Below, in pieces: positions 49,754 through 62,830 of a DNA stretch of 64,000 nucleotides. The position numbers and the translations under genes were made by a program. The notes beneath the pieces are model-generated. The model was not told where the DNA came from, made no database searches, and worked only from the letters and a program-made list of their open reading frames with translations. Positions within the stretch are counted from its first letter, which is position 1; each line of letters opens with the position of its first letter. Origin of the DNA: Acorus gramineus. Lineage: Eukaryota > Streptophyta > Magnoliopsida > Acorales > Acoraceae. The DNA lies in contig CM060849.1 of assembly GCA_030737835.1 (NCBI GenBank), positions 11,286,454-11,350,453 on the forward strand. The letters run 5' to 3'.

Positions 49754-50874
49754 TGTGGTAGATGCTACCATAAAGGATGATGTGCCTGCCTAGCTACATG
49801 ACATATAACTAGACAAGCATACGGAAGTCTCTTTGTGATCTTCTACGGATGATCTGATCCCTAAATCTATTCTCCCCTGGAGAGACAATCTCAATTATAT
49901 GTGTTTGTTTACGTGACATATAAGAATCTATCAAAAATTATGTTCATATTTTTTAATAAGCTCTCACAACCTATGTGACAATCTCTTATTGGTTACCACA
50001 TACTCTAACACAGAAAATCTAAATATTCTTTTGATTGAATAATATCGAATAACACAATTTCAAAAATTGACTGAAATCCATATTCTATTTTATACTAATT
50101 AATTATGAAATATAACTTCTCATTTATTCAATCCTTCCAAACATCTGTTTTGATGTAATTCCAACTAATTCTCAGTTATTTTGACCCTATTTTGAACCAG
50201 ACAAGGTAAAAGTATATTTTATTTAACTTTATCTAATCTATCTCATGCTTTTGGTGTAAATGAAGATAAAAGGTATGCAAAGTAGTTTTTTATTCCAAAA
50301 AATTTAGAGTAAAAATTTAAATGCTAATCAAATACCCCATCTCAATTTTTATCTTTATAACTCGATATAACCCATTCATGACAGATAAGCACGCTTTATC
50401 GGTTAAACTGGGATAAGCACTGTTTCTCCCGAAAAAGAAAAAGAAAAGACAAAAAGAGAGTGAGATTAGGCAATGCAACTACAGGGTATATATATATACA
50501 CATATATATACAGGATGTCACATGTCATCTTTTTGAGATTGCTATGATCATCTAATTATTTAATTAATACAAATGTGGATAAAAGTCAAGGACCAAATCT
50601 AATCTTTTCGATCCCAGCACTGCTCCAATGCCATAAATGACAAAAATGTATATCAACAACCAAATGATATGGTAGGCTATTTGAGTCTAGTTTGAAATGA
50701 AAGAGCTTTCAATTCCAAATAGCTTTTGGAAACGACTTTCTTTTTGAAAATTCATTTTTATAACTAAAAGTTTTGTTCGTTAGAGAGGGATCACAAGAGG
50801 TAGAGATTTAGATCACCCATAACTGATCTTTAGAGATTGTTAAAACCTGTTTTCAAATGCTACATGATTATCAA

Positions 50875-51165
50875 AAAGCTTCCAACGCCGGTCAACTTTG
50901 GCTTTCTCAATCATCTTCTTCCTCTTATTATTATTATTATCTTCCTCTTCTTTTATCACCTTTTACCTTTTTGGCTTTCTAATTTCATATTGCCAAACAA
51001 ACACGTTTTTCAAGATTTATTCATCCACCAACTACATTTGTTTCAATCTATACACATATAAGTTAATATTAAACACGCAGCCAAGGATGATAATCCTAAT
51101 CTAAACACCCTTCAAAGATTGAATATCATGAAACCTCAAATGTGAACACTTAATCAGATAAGTTT
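50875..51165 (-). repeat. Right member of the long inverted repeat pair
   Basis: Reverse complement of the 36391-36650 repeat (GCCAAAGTTGACCGGCGTTG, GATAATAATAATA, AGATTAGGATTATCATCC on the minus strand). It lies about 4.5 kb beyond the distal promoter of AAP copy 2. Confidence 0.7.
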
Positions 51166-51199
51166 ATTCTCCATATTATCATCGGATTAAATAGTTTCA

Positions 51200-52559
51200 T
51201 GGCATTCATGTCGCCTAACCCTTTAGAAAGTGGTGATTGCATTAAAGCAAGAAAAGTTGATAAAGAATAAGTGATCATTGACATGATGGATTGCTCATAT
51301 TCATTTTATTTGTTATGTATTGTATGCATTTCACTGATGGAGCAGTGTTTGTTGACAATGGCTTGCCACGCGTTGTCAAATCTCATATATACACACCACA
51401 AAGTAAAGCTTAATGTATATGATTCATAAAGCATGGATATGATTTGATATGACATGAATTTCAATTCTTTGTTGATTTTGCAGTGCTGTAAGAAGTGGAT
51501 CAGTCAGAACATATCATGTTATCTAGCTAATCAATTTGGAAAAATGATTCAATGCAATGTGTAGCTTCGTCTGCATCTCTCACAGTTTTTTTTTTTTTTA
51601 AGTACCCTCACCCATTAAAATATATATTATTATAAAGAAATAAAGTATACACATATATACATTTTTAATTTTCTTTGAAAAAATGAAAAGTTTTTTAAAA
51701 TTTGATATACTATAAGAGTGCAATGTATATTACACTATCACAACGTACGTAGAGATGGTCATGTAATTTTTTTTGAATAGTATACAATCCTGTAAAATGG
51801 ATAAAGTGTGTCAATGGCTCATCATTTTTTCATGAATGATTTGATACTTATCAAAATTTAATAAAAAAAGTGACAATTGTACATCTTTTTACTAATTTAA
51901 TTTATTTAAATATATACTTCATTTTTTATAATATTATATATTTTAATTAATGAATTTATATGTTAAAAAAATGATGACGATTATTAAAACATGTGTTTTG
52001 TGTATTGCGGACTATAAAATATAATGAGTGTAGCATTTATAACTATTATTATCTACCAAACTTTTGTGTGGACCATCAGATAAGGAACTAAAGTAGGCCC
52101 TGTTTTGTCCAAGCTCCAGGCCTTCCAATCATGGGTTGGGCCTGCAATGCTGGGTGTTATCACTTTGAGGATTATAGCTTAAAAAAAATGTTAAGACTTT
52201 ACTGTCCAAAACATAGATCACATATATTTTTATTTTTAAAAAATAATAAATATCATCTAACGAGATATAATAAATGTAAAAATATATTAACTATACATAA
52301 ATTTCACTGAATTTTTAATAATGCATATGATGTTGCATTTTAGACTGTAAAAAAGATTGAGTGTAACATCACACATTGCCTAAGGGTAATGATATGGAAA
52401 ATGATATGTTCAACCCCTTGTGCAGTCTCTTCTGCATTCCATACCATTTTATTTTAATTCACATTTAATACATACTTGTTGTAAAGGATCAAATATGTCA
52501 CACATTAATATAGAATAGAGATATCAAAATTGACCAAGAATAAAACAAAGATATCACAT
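51200..52559. other. Gene-free DNA with short AT-rich repeats
   Basis: Contains GTAAAATGGATAAAGTGTGT at about 51794 and GTAAAAAAGATTGAGTGTAA at about 52347, members of a short repeat family also seen at 21.5, 22.5 and 59.5 kb. Confidence 0.45.
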
Positions 52560-53350
52560 TAGCGGGCTCCTTAATTGGAAAGGCCCATTTCAACTAAAGG
52601 TCCGATTATGAATCAGAGCTCACATTGGCCCAAGAGCTCATTCAAGACAGAGTTTCTCCTCGACACTACATGTCACCTCATAAATGAATTCTTGCTTCAG
52701 GACGGGTTGAGTAGTGACTCTAGTCTGATCTCCAGCAAGAGATGATTATATGAAGGTGAGGTCCCGACCAGCCCAGGTCATGAGCAAATCGACCACAAGG
52801 GCTGACCAATGTGGGAAGCTCTCATGTGTATTTAACCAACATTAGTGAAATTATCGATATTGATACTAATATTTCATTTCTGATTTCGAAATATAACTTC
52901 TGAAGGAGGTGAGAGGAGATAGAAGAACAGAAATAAAAGAAAAAGTGTACGGATTGAAGAACCGTATCCCGATTAAAAGTGATATTTAACCGGGAATCAA
53001 TATCGTATCATTCTTGATTTAGATTCCACTGAATCCTCTCAGGTCCCAAAATATCCTCCCATATTAAGGGTGGACGATATATCCAAAGGAGGATAAGAAG
53101 ACAATATAAAAGAGTACGTGATCCCTCAAGAAAGAGGTATGTGCAATCTATTTTACAAAAAGAGTCTTCAATCATATATATATTTAATTGACTTAGCCGT
53201 CGAATGACTTTTTTGCAGTTCACCTTCCCCTCTTCGACTGTGTCACGGAGGACATTCGCTGAAAAATCATTTCAATCAGTTGAAGGAGCAGCGAAGTGAA
53301 CATATTCGAATATTCGATCCAATCTTGAACTGGGAAGCTAGGTTTTGTCC
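52560..53350 (+). mobile_element. Probable Ty3-type LTR fragment
   Basis: TTGACTTAGCCGTCGAATGA followed by TTTTTTGCAGTTCACC and a GGAGGACATTCGC motif resembles the 3' part of Tat-lineage LTRs (a CATCGGAGTG...TTTGCAGGT pattern recalled from that group). Exact ends and a partner LTR were not found. Confidence 0.35.
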
Positions 53351-55680
53351 ATTTCATCACATAATTTGATTTTTTTTCCCATAAGTTTTATAGTGCATTT
53401 AGTGAAGCATACAAAAATAAAATGAAATATATAATCTTATAAATTGTATGTAAGAGCTTTTCCAATACTACTGGAGTTGGAGGCTCCTAAGTTATATTTG
53501 GGGAGAAAGTAAAAAAATGAGCTCCAATGGGCTTCTTATATTGAGGTATGTGTTTTTATAAAAAATGAAGCATATAATCTAATGAACTGGATAGATACAT
53601 TTATAGAAGATGTAAATTTTTTTTTATCAAAGTGTATATCTTACTAAGGTGAGTATATGCTCTGATAATTTTCTATCGAAGCATATGAGACTGAAATTGA
53701 AGCTGGAATAAAAACTGTGTGTAACAACACTCTTAACATTAAGACTTCTCTGATGAGGAAGTATCCCCACATTTAGGAGTGAAATTTGGCTTCCTATTAC
53801 GTGAGCCTCATTCTACTTTATGATTTAAATGCTTTCAGTAGTTCTTTTGGTAGATCAACAGTGAATTTATTTTAAAAAAAAATCATTTTTCAAATAAATG
53901 TTCTAATCACACATTTTCAAATTAATACTCTCAATGGGCCCCACATCACATTTTATTAATAAATTTTTTTGTAGACAGTGATTGAGAGAGTAAGATTGAA
54001 GAATACACTTTCTAAATGATCTATCTTTTTTAACTCTTAAATGTAAGAAATATTTAAAAAGTGTGGTCGGAGATACTCTAATCTCTTTCTACAAACACAA
54101 AAAGAAATGATGCATCTAATCTCTCTATCTCTTGGGACAAAAATGTGACTGCACGCCTAGGTTGTTTACCAAAAGAATTGTGTATCAGAGATCAATGTAC
54201 TATGTATCAATGATGACTGTCATTTGCTCTGATTCTCTGAAGTTATGTTTTCTCTTGAAATGAATTAATCAAAATCTTATCAAACCATGATTGAAGAACC
54301 TAGTTTCAAGCCTTGTTCTTGTTTAGTTGAGTTCGAACCGATGCAAGCGTGAATGATTATTTTTCAAGTCATTTAATTATGCAGGCCAATTCTGTGTATA
54401 CATATTTATAAACTTTTTTTCAAGAGTGTTGATGCACGCAGACTATTTTTACAGCCTGTTTTACAGTTTATATGATATAATAAAGTAGTATATACTACAC
54501 TATCATAGTGTATAAGATTCTAATATAGTATATGAACCAAAAAAAATTTTATTTTTTTACCAAATACACTAACATATTTCAATATATACATCATTTCATA
54601 TAATAGTATGCACTTCAAATGATGAGTGTGTAATTTTATAAAACATAAAAAATGGGCTAGACTATAATTGGGGCTACAATGAGGGTTACGTATATCTTTT
54701 TCCTTTTAAAAAAAGGTATATAGGCAGGAAAATCCATTTCCAAGAAGAAAAAAAGTGCACCTCTTATGGTATAGTTCTTTTTCATGTGGATGACATGGCA
54801 CAACACAACCAGCTAAACCACAATAGATATAGTATATAATATGTTGATTCACGTACTATCTGATTCCGTTAGATGATATAAAACTAATCTCATGGTGTAG
54901 GAACTTACATCATTCTTATCCTCATTCTATCCATGAGTCTCTTGCCTTTTCCAACACCCCCTCAATGACCCAAGCGCATGGTTTAGATATGCAGTATATG
55001 CGGGAGTATATGCAGTTTGGTCTAGAGACCAAACCGCACAAAGCCAAGAGACCCAATATGCAGGCCAGACCCGCATATGGATCGCTTGTGTGATCAATGT
55101 GTTTTTTTTATAGGCTCACAAGATTTAAATATAAACTTTTGGGATGCATTTATATTATTGAAAGATAGTCATTGAATAGTTTTTATGCTTTCTCTTGGAT
55201 GTTATGGTTGCTTTGAAAGCTTCATAGCTTAGAAAGTTTCGATGCTCTATTTTTTTAAAAAGTCTGGCATAGAATATTCATTTGGGCACTTTGTTATTCT
55301 CAATTTGACGGTACTATTCATTAGCAAACCTTCACATCATTTGGTGAGCATGTATTTTTTCATAGGTCAATATATTCGCTTAGTTTTATAGATTTGTACC
55401 TAAAAAACTAATATATGTGATCAAAGACCTTTGTTATAAATTATTAATTAGATTATATATTTATCTTGTTATCTATTGTTTGAAAATAGTCATCATAAAT
55501 TTTTTATTAATAAAAATATGAAACCATATATACTCCCCTCATACTACATATACTCTATGAGGTATCCTAGTCGCAAGCAAATCGCATATCATATTTCTAA
55601 ACATTGTCAAAGCGTCACAGTGAGTTTATAAATATCACGTATATATAATGTATTTGTATTAAATTTATATTATAATGTAA
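53351..55680. other. Gene-free AT-rich DNA
   Basis: Only AT-rich sequence and fragments such as AACTGTGTGTAACAACACTC at 53713. No gene recognised. Confidence 0.45.
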
Positions 55681-55689
55681 ATACATAAT

Positions 55690-56640
55690 AGATAATTTTT
55701 TCAATATATAGTTGAAGGAGGTGATTACCCTCAATAAGGGTAATGGGGTTGGAGCTCCGCCTTTGGATAAAGATGCAAATCCTTTGCGTGAAAATCCTGC
55801 ACCAAAGAGTTTGGGACATCGGTGTGTTGCCGACCAAGGGAACTTCGATACTCAAGTCAATGAAGTGAAGAATAAGCAGGAGAAGAAGAACCAGAAGTTT
55901 TTTAATGGACTGGGTGATGCATAGCCACAAATTATATAGACAGACGAGATCAGATGGATCAAAAAAGAAGAAGATATCTTTATCGTTTGGGAGCACCGTG
56001 TCTTCAAATGGTCCTAACTTTCAAACTGTAGATCAGAATCGCTATTATAGTATGTCCACGCGTTCATATTGATGAGCCCTACAGGAGTAGTTGCTAGGTT
56101 GTAACGCCAGATTTTGGAGCGTTTTGAGATCGTCTTGGGGGTCAAATCAACGATTAAAGTTATTTTTATTATTTTTGGCAGTTTTGAGTTTGTTAGGATT
56201 TATTCTCTTACTTTAGGATCTAAATTTTATTTGAATTCGAATTTGAATATTAGTTATGATTAAATAATGATTTTTTTGTGATTTTACAGATTTAAATAAT
56301 CTATTAGAATCCTAATTTATATATTTAGATAATTAGTTGAGATCCTAATCTGTTTAAGATTCTCTACTCTATAAATTGACTTGTAAACCAAATGATTAAT
56401 TAAGTTTTGATTATTAGAATTTATTATTTTCCTTTGTTTTGTTATTTGTGGTGAATATCAATTACGTAGAGTTCCATCATCTGGTATTTCTTCAAGAAAT
56501 CAACAAATTGTTGAAGCCCCACCTTTCTGACATTCTTCCTGGAGAATCAACAGCATCGTTGAAGCCAGCAGATTTCGCATCTTTGATCGAATCCGCAGAA
56601 GAGCGTATCCATACGTTGCATCATTGAGTGAGTTGAAGAA
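55690..56640 (+). mobile_element. Retroelement-like remnant
   Basis: A short lysine-rich open frame (55712-55924) is followed by sequence such as GTTGTAACGCCAGATTTTGG, CTCTATAAATTGACTTG, and GTTGAAGCCCCACCTTTCTG then CATCGTTGAAGCC. The arrangement resembles a polyprotein end followed by an LTR, but no partner LTR or domain supports it firmly. Confidence 0.3.
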
Positions 56641-57123
56641 TGCTTACTCAGGAATGAATGAATCCCCTCTCCCCTCTTTCTTGTCCCCTTTTTGCCGAGT
56701 GAGTGACCACGTTCTTCCCACCCAATTGTCCCTCTGTCTCGGCGAATATCTTTTGACATAGAAGATTTTACAAGGTACAGGATTATGGGTTTGTTATGAT
56801 GTCGTGGCCACGTGGCGTCATCTCATTCGCTATAATCATGACTGTGGTGGGCTATGGTAGATTGTTTGTTAGGTTCAGGATGTGTCTTTGCTAGTTTGGT
56901 GGGACAAAGTGGTCCCGACCCATCCTACGATATCCGTGATCCCCCTCCTCTTGTAGCCAGGGTTATGTCTGGACTTAGATTCAGCTGGTTGGACACGAAG
57001 ATGCTCCAATGATCATGTTTCAGTGGGGGTTAATCTAGGTGACTAACCTCGATCCTCCTCGGGTCATCGTTGATCAAGTTTCTTCAATAGATTCCCAGTA
57101 GTATGACTTAGGTGAAGGATTTG

Positions 57124-57275
57124 TCATCAAGTTGTCTTCCTCGAGTGTGGGGTCAATCGTTTGAGCTACTCCTCGAGTGAGGAGCTAGTCATCAGAGCTG
57201 CCCTCCTCGAGCGATGGGTCAATCATCTAAGTTGTCATCCTCGAGAGAGGGGTCGGACTTCCGAGCTGTCCTCAA
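57124..57275. repeat. Degenerate roughly 40-bp repeats with CCTCGAG cores
   Basis: GTTGTCTTCCTCGAGTG, CTACTCCTCGAGTG, GCTGCCCTCCTCGAGCG, GTTGTCATCCTCGAGAG and GCTGTCCTC recur at about 35-45 base spacing. Confidence 0.6.
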
Positions 57276-57926
57276 CTGGTCAGTATTTGGTAGTGATCTT
57301 TTGGTCTAAACTAAACAACCCGTTTACCCGATTCGTGAAGTCACACAGCACATTCAAGAAGAGCACAAGATTTTTCCTCCACAATAGTCAATATTAAATA
57401 AAGGGAAAATGGTAGACTCAGTCTTTTTTACAGTCTAAAAGGCATATATGTTTTATTTTTTTAAAAAAATAGTTAATATCATCTAACGATTTTTAAAAAG
57501 AAACTTGTGAACATATCTATTCCAATTAAAATCAAAACAGACAATGTCCGAATGAGATTACAAGAGGGAGATGAAGAAGTAGGAGAGAAAGAAGAAATCA
57601 CATATAGATAAGAGAGGAGTTGGCTGACCCTTGACCACCCTCCCAAAGCAAAAACAAGGGTCGGGTTGGTAAGATGCCAACCCGAGCCCAATAATATCAT
57701 CATCTAATGATATTATATGCTTTGATGAAAAATGTATATTGGTCTATTTCAAATTGAATGAACCCATTTGTATATTATAACGCTCCAGGCTTACATAGTA
57801 AGAAATTCTTCGCTTTGCCCTTAAATGGGCTCACGGCTTTAAAACGCGTCTTGGTATATAAGAGTTGTGCTCATATATAAGCACAAACTATCTCCTCCCA
57901 TTAGGCGATGTGGGACTAAACACCAA

Positions 57927-58872
57927 GGGCGCCGATATTTTCACCCACATAGTTCTTTAACCCACCCCTCTAAAAAAAATGTGATTTTTTTAAGAGATGA
58001 ACCCACCCAACCCATTCGACTTTGTAAAGTCATCCATTATGTCACAGGTCGACATCACATAGTCGAACTGGTCACAGAGACCTAAGCCCTCTCTGTGACT
58101 CATTCGACTTTGTGCAGTCGTCAGTTATATATTCCGTTCGACATCGCAGAGTCGAACATGTCATAGAAACCTAATGCTCTCATGTGACCCATTCGACTTT
58201 GTGAAATCGTCAAGTATGATGTTAAGTAAAACATTTATGCAAAGATTTTCTAAAATATTTTATATTTTTATTTAGTAATGATAATATAAAAAATTATTAT
58301 ATTATAATTATGTCATTGTTCAAATCTGGTTGACCTAATAGTTGAACTAATAACCCTTGACTCATTTATTTTTTGGTTCATTGAACGGTTCGATTTTTAA
58401 AACATTATCATTATGTCACAGGTTGACATCACATAGTCGAAATGATCTCAAAGACCTAAGGCCTTCTCTACGACATCACAAAGAGATATCTAAACACTAT
58501 ATCTGTGATCTGTCCTACATGATATTGAACAACGCACCATCGTTTGAAGATATTATTTCATTCAGAATGCTATAACACGCGAACACATTGTTCAAAACAC
58601 AAAGTCGAATAGGCCGTAGAGAGGGTTTTAGATCTCTGTAACTAGTTCGACTATGTAATGTCGATCTGTGAAATAATGAACGACCTCACAAAGTCGAATG
58701 GGCTACAAAAAGGGCCTTAGATATCTATGATCAGTTCGACTTTGTGATGTCGACCTGTCACATAATGGAAAGTCAAATGGATCGGGGTGGGGTCACTCTT
58801 AAAAAAAATCACATTTTGATTTTTTTGAGAGGAGTGGGGTGAATAGCTATGTGGGTGGGAATATCGATGTCC
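57927..58872. mobile_element. Non-autonomous Mutator-like element (946 bp) nested in a TRIM LTR
   Basis: AAACACCAA occurs on both sides (57918-57926 and 58873-58881), the 9-bp duplication typical of Mutator-like elements; the uninterrupted LTR at 59029-59252 has this site once. The ends are inverted (GGGCGCCGATATT left, GGACATCGATATT right, read inward) and homology extends about 250-300 bp into each arm, with repeated TTCGACTTTGTG motifs. No transposase. Confidence 0.9.
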
Positions 58873-59028
58873 AAACACCAAACCCTCACCTTCACCCAAT
58901 TCATGGACCTCTTATGACTGTTCGGCCTCCCCCTCAATAGGTTGGGAGTCACAATCACCCCTCCTAATGTGCCACACGTCCTCGTGTGGGGCCCCACCAT
59001 CGTGAAATGGACAGGTTCAGATACTAAT

Positions 59029-59252
59029 TGTAACACCCTAGGCTTACACAACAAGAAATTGTCCGCTTTGCCCCTAAATGAGCTCACGACTGTAAAACGC
59101 GTCTTCGTGTGTAAGAGTTATGCTCACATATAAACACAAACTATTTCCTCCCATTAGGCAATGTGGGACTAAACACCAAACCCTCACCCTCACCCAATCC
59201 ATATGCCTCTTGGGACTGTTGGACCTTCCCCTTCAATGGGCCGGGCGTCACA
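59029..59252 (-). repeat. Uninterrupted (left) LTR of the TRIM
   Basis: 224 bp, TG...CA on the minus strand, with the single copy of the AAACACCAA site that is duplicated in its partner. Serves as the empty-site control for the nested insertion. Confidence 0.88.
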
Positions 59253-60117
59253 TATATAATCTGCTATTTTATGCTCCGTATAAATGGTTGATTATTTCAT
59301 TTAGCTATCTATCCTTACAAACAATCTCGAAATTAAAAATATGGGAAGTAGACTAGAGTAGAGAAGTGATGATATTGTCACTGAGATGGCAAATTTTCAA
59401 GTAGGATATGAAAAGCTTATGTTGTTATCTTGGAACTAAACAAAATATGAAGTTCTTTTAAAATAGATTGAATTTTAAACTATGAAAATGATTGAGTATA
59501 ACATCGCCTTGAATAAAATTAAGTTTAAATGTAAAAAACATAAAATAGTTGAACACTGATACACTTAGTCCATTGTGCTGCCTGTTTTTCAATCCCATAC
59601 ACTATGAAAAAGTAGTATATATTGTATTATCACAGATAGGGTTCTATCTATCATAATATATGACGCAAATTTTTTTATTATTTTTTTAACGTAAAAAATA
59701 TATATTAGTGTATGTCAGTATATACTTTATTTCGTATGTCTGCATATACTTTAATAAAAGAGTGTGCGATTTTTAAAATAAAAAAAAACTTGTATGAACT
59801 GAAATTGTGAATGGGGTTGAACATATTATTTCCCAAAATGTTTTTTTATTAAAAAAGAAAAATGTTAGACTCAATAACATTCACCAACTATAACTCATAT
59901 TTCACGTGTTTTTATTTTTAAAAAAATAATAAACATCATCTAATAAGGTATATGTTGTGATAAAAAGTGCATGTCATTCCATTTTGAATTGAATGAATCT
60001 ATTTTTAATAAGTATAAGAAAATATTTAATATAATATATATAATATCTAACGAAGTATATGCTTCACTAGATTTTTAACATGATATATAGGACTGAGTTA
60101 AAAAAAAAAAAAAAAAA
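59253..60117. other. Gene-free DNA with short AT-rich repeats
   Basis: Contains TTTTTAAAAAAATAATAAAC at about 59915 and ATGATTGAGTATAACATC at about 59487, members of the short repeat family also at 22.3, 52.2 and 57.4 kb. Confidence 0.5.
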
Positions 60118-60542
60118 TTGTGGATCAACTCCTCGGGCCGGTCCATAAAAAGTCCGTTGTGCAGCTCATTAACCCGACACGACACATTTTACACATTTTA
60201 CACTTCTAGCTGCCATATTAAAAATCTTAGAACCAATTTAAAAAAGGTAAAAAAAAAAAAAAAAAAGACAAAGCCTTGCCGGCGAAGAAAGCGAAGCGCA
60301 GCTGCCAATCAGTCCCGGTCATTGTGACGGCCGTACCCCCTCCCCCCCAACCTTAAAATAAAATAAAATAAAAATTAAAACTCAATTTTTATGCATTGAG
60401 ACCTCCCCAATCTCCTCGTCCTCCTCCTCGCGTTCCTCCGCTTTCACCCTCAACAACTACATTTGACTCTCTCATCAACCACATCGCCGTCTCCGCCGTC
60501 ATCAGCTCAAAACGACCTCATCTGACTCTCTATAACCCCTCC
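60118..60542. other. Upstream region of the signal peptidase gene
   Basis: Holds a dispersed repeat fragment (ACCCGACACGACAC at 60173), an A-run, C-rich patches (60340-60350), and pyrimidine-rich sequence from 60397 that is probably 5' leader. The reading frame upstream of 60543 is open back to 60396 but has no ATG in frame. Confidence 0.45.
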
Positions 60543-60821
60543 ATGCGATTCCTGAACCGTTCCTCCCTCCGCCGCTGGATGCCCTGCCACGAATCGCTGG
60601 CTCGTTCTTCTATCAGGAAGGTCGTGGCGGCGGCGCTGGAGAGGAGGTGCGTGGAGGGGATGTTGGGGGGGTTCGTGGCGTCTTGGTGGCCGGGTTTGGA
60701 TGGGATGAAGAGATTGCTTGCTTTGTTTCTGATACGGTCGTTGTTCGCGGAGGTGCTCTTCATACAGTCCTCTTCCATGTTCCCCACCCTTCACGCAGGC
60801 GATCGGATCGTCTCCGAGAAG
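60543..60821 (+). CDS. Chloroplast processing peptidase-like type I signal peptidase, first exon
   Basis: Starts MRFLNRSSLRRWMPCHESLA and encodes 93 residues to a donor GTATGT at 60822 in phase 0. WPGLDGMKRLLALFLI is followed by LFAEVLFIQSSSMFPTLHAG and DRIVSEK, which matches the family segment of the form FIPSSSMYPTLRVGDRIIVEK. The serine before Met-Phe-Pro-Thr is the expected nucleophile of type I signal peptidases; the general-base lysine and later boxes belong to downstream exons. The enzyme removes targeting or signal peptides in plastids or their membranes (family knowledge). The ATG at 60543 was chosen because homologues start near here with a short arm before RWMPC. One family change: Gln replaces the usual Pro in FIPS. 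No further exon was found in the remaining 3.2 kb. Confidence 0.8.
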
Positions 60822-60968
60822 GTATGTGTTTTTTTTTTCCTCCGTGTCGAGCTATTTTTTATCCCGGTGCATTCCGGATTTTCTTGAATTCATCTGAACT
60901 ATGAATGCGCACAACTTTTGTGATTGTGGATTCACCAAACTTGCTTGAAAAGAGAAGATCTTTCATGT

Positions 60969-61433
60969 TTGGGTAGAATAATAGATGTGGAATAGGGTGG
61001 AATGAATAAGCCCAAAAATCATGTTTGCAAAAATTAGGTGTGTATAATTATGCCAGAATATGTAAGAATTGCGCTAAGCTGATATTAATAATCCAAGTTC
61101 CCCTAAAATTGCGTTATTCCACCCAATCTATTCATTTGATATAAGAAGGGCTCACATTTCAAATCATATATCATCACCTCTTATGAATCAGGTTATGAAG
61201 GACCCACATGCCAAACCATTTGTTCACATTTTATAAATCATTATTCATATATTATTTATCTTTTTATCCATAACTTATCAATAGGCAACCAAACAGTAAA
61301 CTTAATTATTATGTTTTCTAACGAGAATAACTAAAAACATAATCAAACTAAAAATGATTTATTTCACTGGTATAATTATCTATACTCGAATAGTTATCTA
61401 TTCCAGAATAGTTTACGACACTACCCAAACGAG
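60969..61433. mobile_element. MITE in the first intron of the signal peptidase gene
   Basis: TGTTTGGGTAG at the left faces CTACCCAAACGA at the right. The interior (GAATAGATGTGGAATAGGGT, TTATTCCACCCA, TATTCCAGAATAG) matches the family at 33110-34260. No coding capacity. Confidence 0.65.
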
Positions 61434-61439
61434 AGCTTA

Positions 61440-62830
61440 ACCTCATATTTTTCACATATATCAAAACAATGGATAACTGCTTTTGTTGAAATAAGGTAGA
61501 ATCTTCGTTAGCACAAATGATACTGAAGGATGAAGGAACCCTAAAGCACAGGACTTTTTGTATGGCTATGTGGTGATTTTTTTTTTAATGTTCATGACAT
61601 AGTAGTACCCTAAGCTTTTAAGAATGTTTATAAAAGTTTAGCGATTAAATGTCTCCGGTACCTATTGACGGAACAAACTTTTGTTGGTTGAACTGTATGT
61701 TAAGTATTTTCAGGATCCGGATATCCATTTATTCTAAATGATTTACTACATTTTTTTCATAATTATAAAACTAGCTGTAATTAATGTCACCGCCTTCACA
61801 CCTGACAGAGAAAAAAAAAATTGCATATAGTTCTCGTTCTAATGATCAGAACACATCTAAAAAACATGTTAATTATCTAATTTCTATGTATTTTTACCAT
61901 GATATTGTATCATTAATGAATGTACACTTACAATACTACACGGAATCCTTGCCATATATTTGTCGTATATGGACTTCTTGATTATGGTTCACTCATTCCA
62001 AGCCATTGCCATTATGGTTCACTTGTTTATGGTTCACGTATATGGACTTCTTGAGTATGGTTCACTCATTGCCAAGCCATAGTTCTTGCATTGTGTATAT
62101 GTGTCTATGAGTATTTCTTGGCCTTTCCAATAAAATGGGATGTAGAAGAACATACCATTAGTCAGGACAAGTATACATACATTTAACTATCTCCCTGCTT
62201 CAAATAAGAATGCACAGTTAGTCAGAGTAAGTGATTTTCTCTGTACTGATTCGCTACAACTCATAATGATGGGAAGAACAAAAACTGGAAAAAAAAAATG
62301 AACCATCACCAGGTAGTAGGGAAAGGAAGTGAGAGAACAATACTATAGGAATATGTGGTATTAGAGTATTGGAATTTTTGTAAAGCAGAGAGTTCTACTT
62401 TTAAACATTCATATTTCACCATGTCACGTTCTTTCACCCTCTATCCGTTTTTATTCCATACCTACATTCCATGGGATCCAATTGAATGGCATGTAGAAAA
62501 ACACGCTGATAGCCAGTGTATCTATACATTAAACTACCCAACAAATAATATGGATGACTACTACAATTGATGCAAAACATTCAAATATGAAAATCATTTT
62601 TGCTGGCAGGCATAAATATATGTATCCACTGAATTACAAATATAATCCTTTTTTCATTCTTATTGTGTCTTCCAATTTCATCAATGCCCATGTACATCCC
62701 TAATTGATGGATTATACAATTAAAAAAAAAATCCCATTTTGATTTTCTCTAGCTGCTAGCTCTAAGTGATGAATGTCCATAATGGATAAACATCCAAAAA
62801 TTTACATGTGAGGTGATCGAAGCATTTTAG
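61440..62830. other. Intron or intergenic DNA
   Basis: No exon of the signal peptidase recognised. Short repeated phrases containing TATGGTTCACTCATT occur at 61984-62080. Confidence 0.45.

Larger units (their letters stand above)
57776..59252 (-). mobile_element. Miniature LTR retrotransposon (TRIM) interrupted by a Mutator-like element
   Basis: On the minus strand: left LTR 59252-59029 (TGTGACGCCCGGCCC to GGGTGTTACA, 224 bp), a 75-bp interior, and right LTR 58953-57776, which is 223 bp once the inserted 946-bp element and its 9-bp duplication are removed. TATAT flanks the whole on both sides (57771-57775 and 59253-59257). The interior starts with a degenerate primer site (TAGTATCTGAACC) and ends with a polypurine tract (AGGAGGGGTGAT). 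Without the insertion the element is 522 bp and codes for nothing. Confidence 0.88.

Noticed and set aside
60396..60542. N-terminal extension of the signal peptidase from a TTG codon
   Set aside because: Plant genes seldom start at TTG and the family start fits the ATG at 60543. The upstream part is proline- and serine-rich leader sequence.
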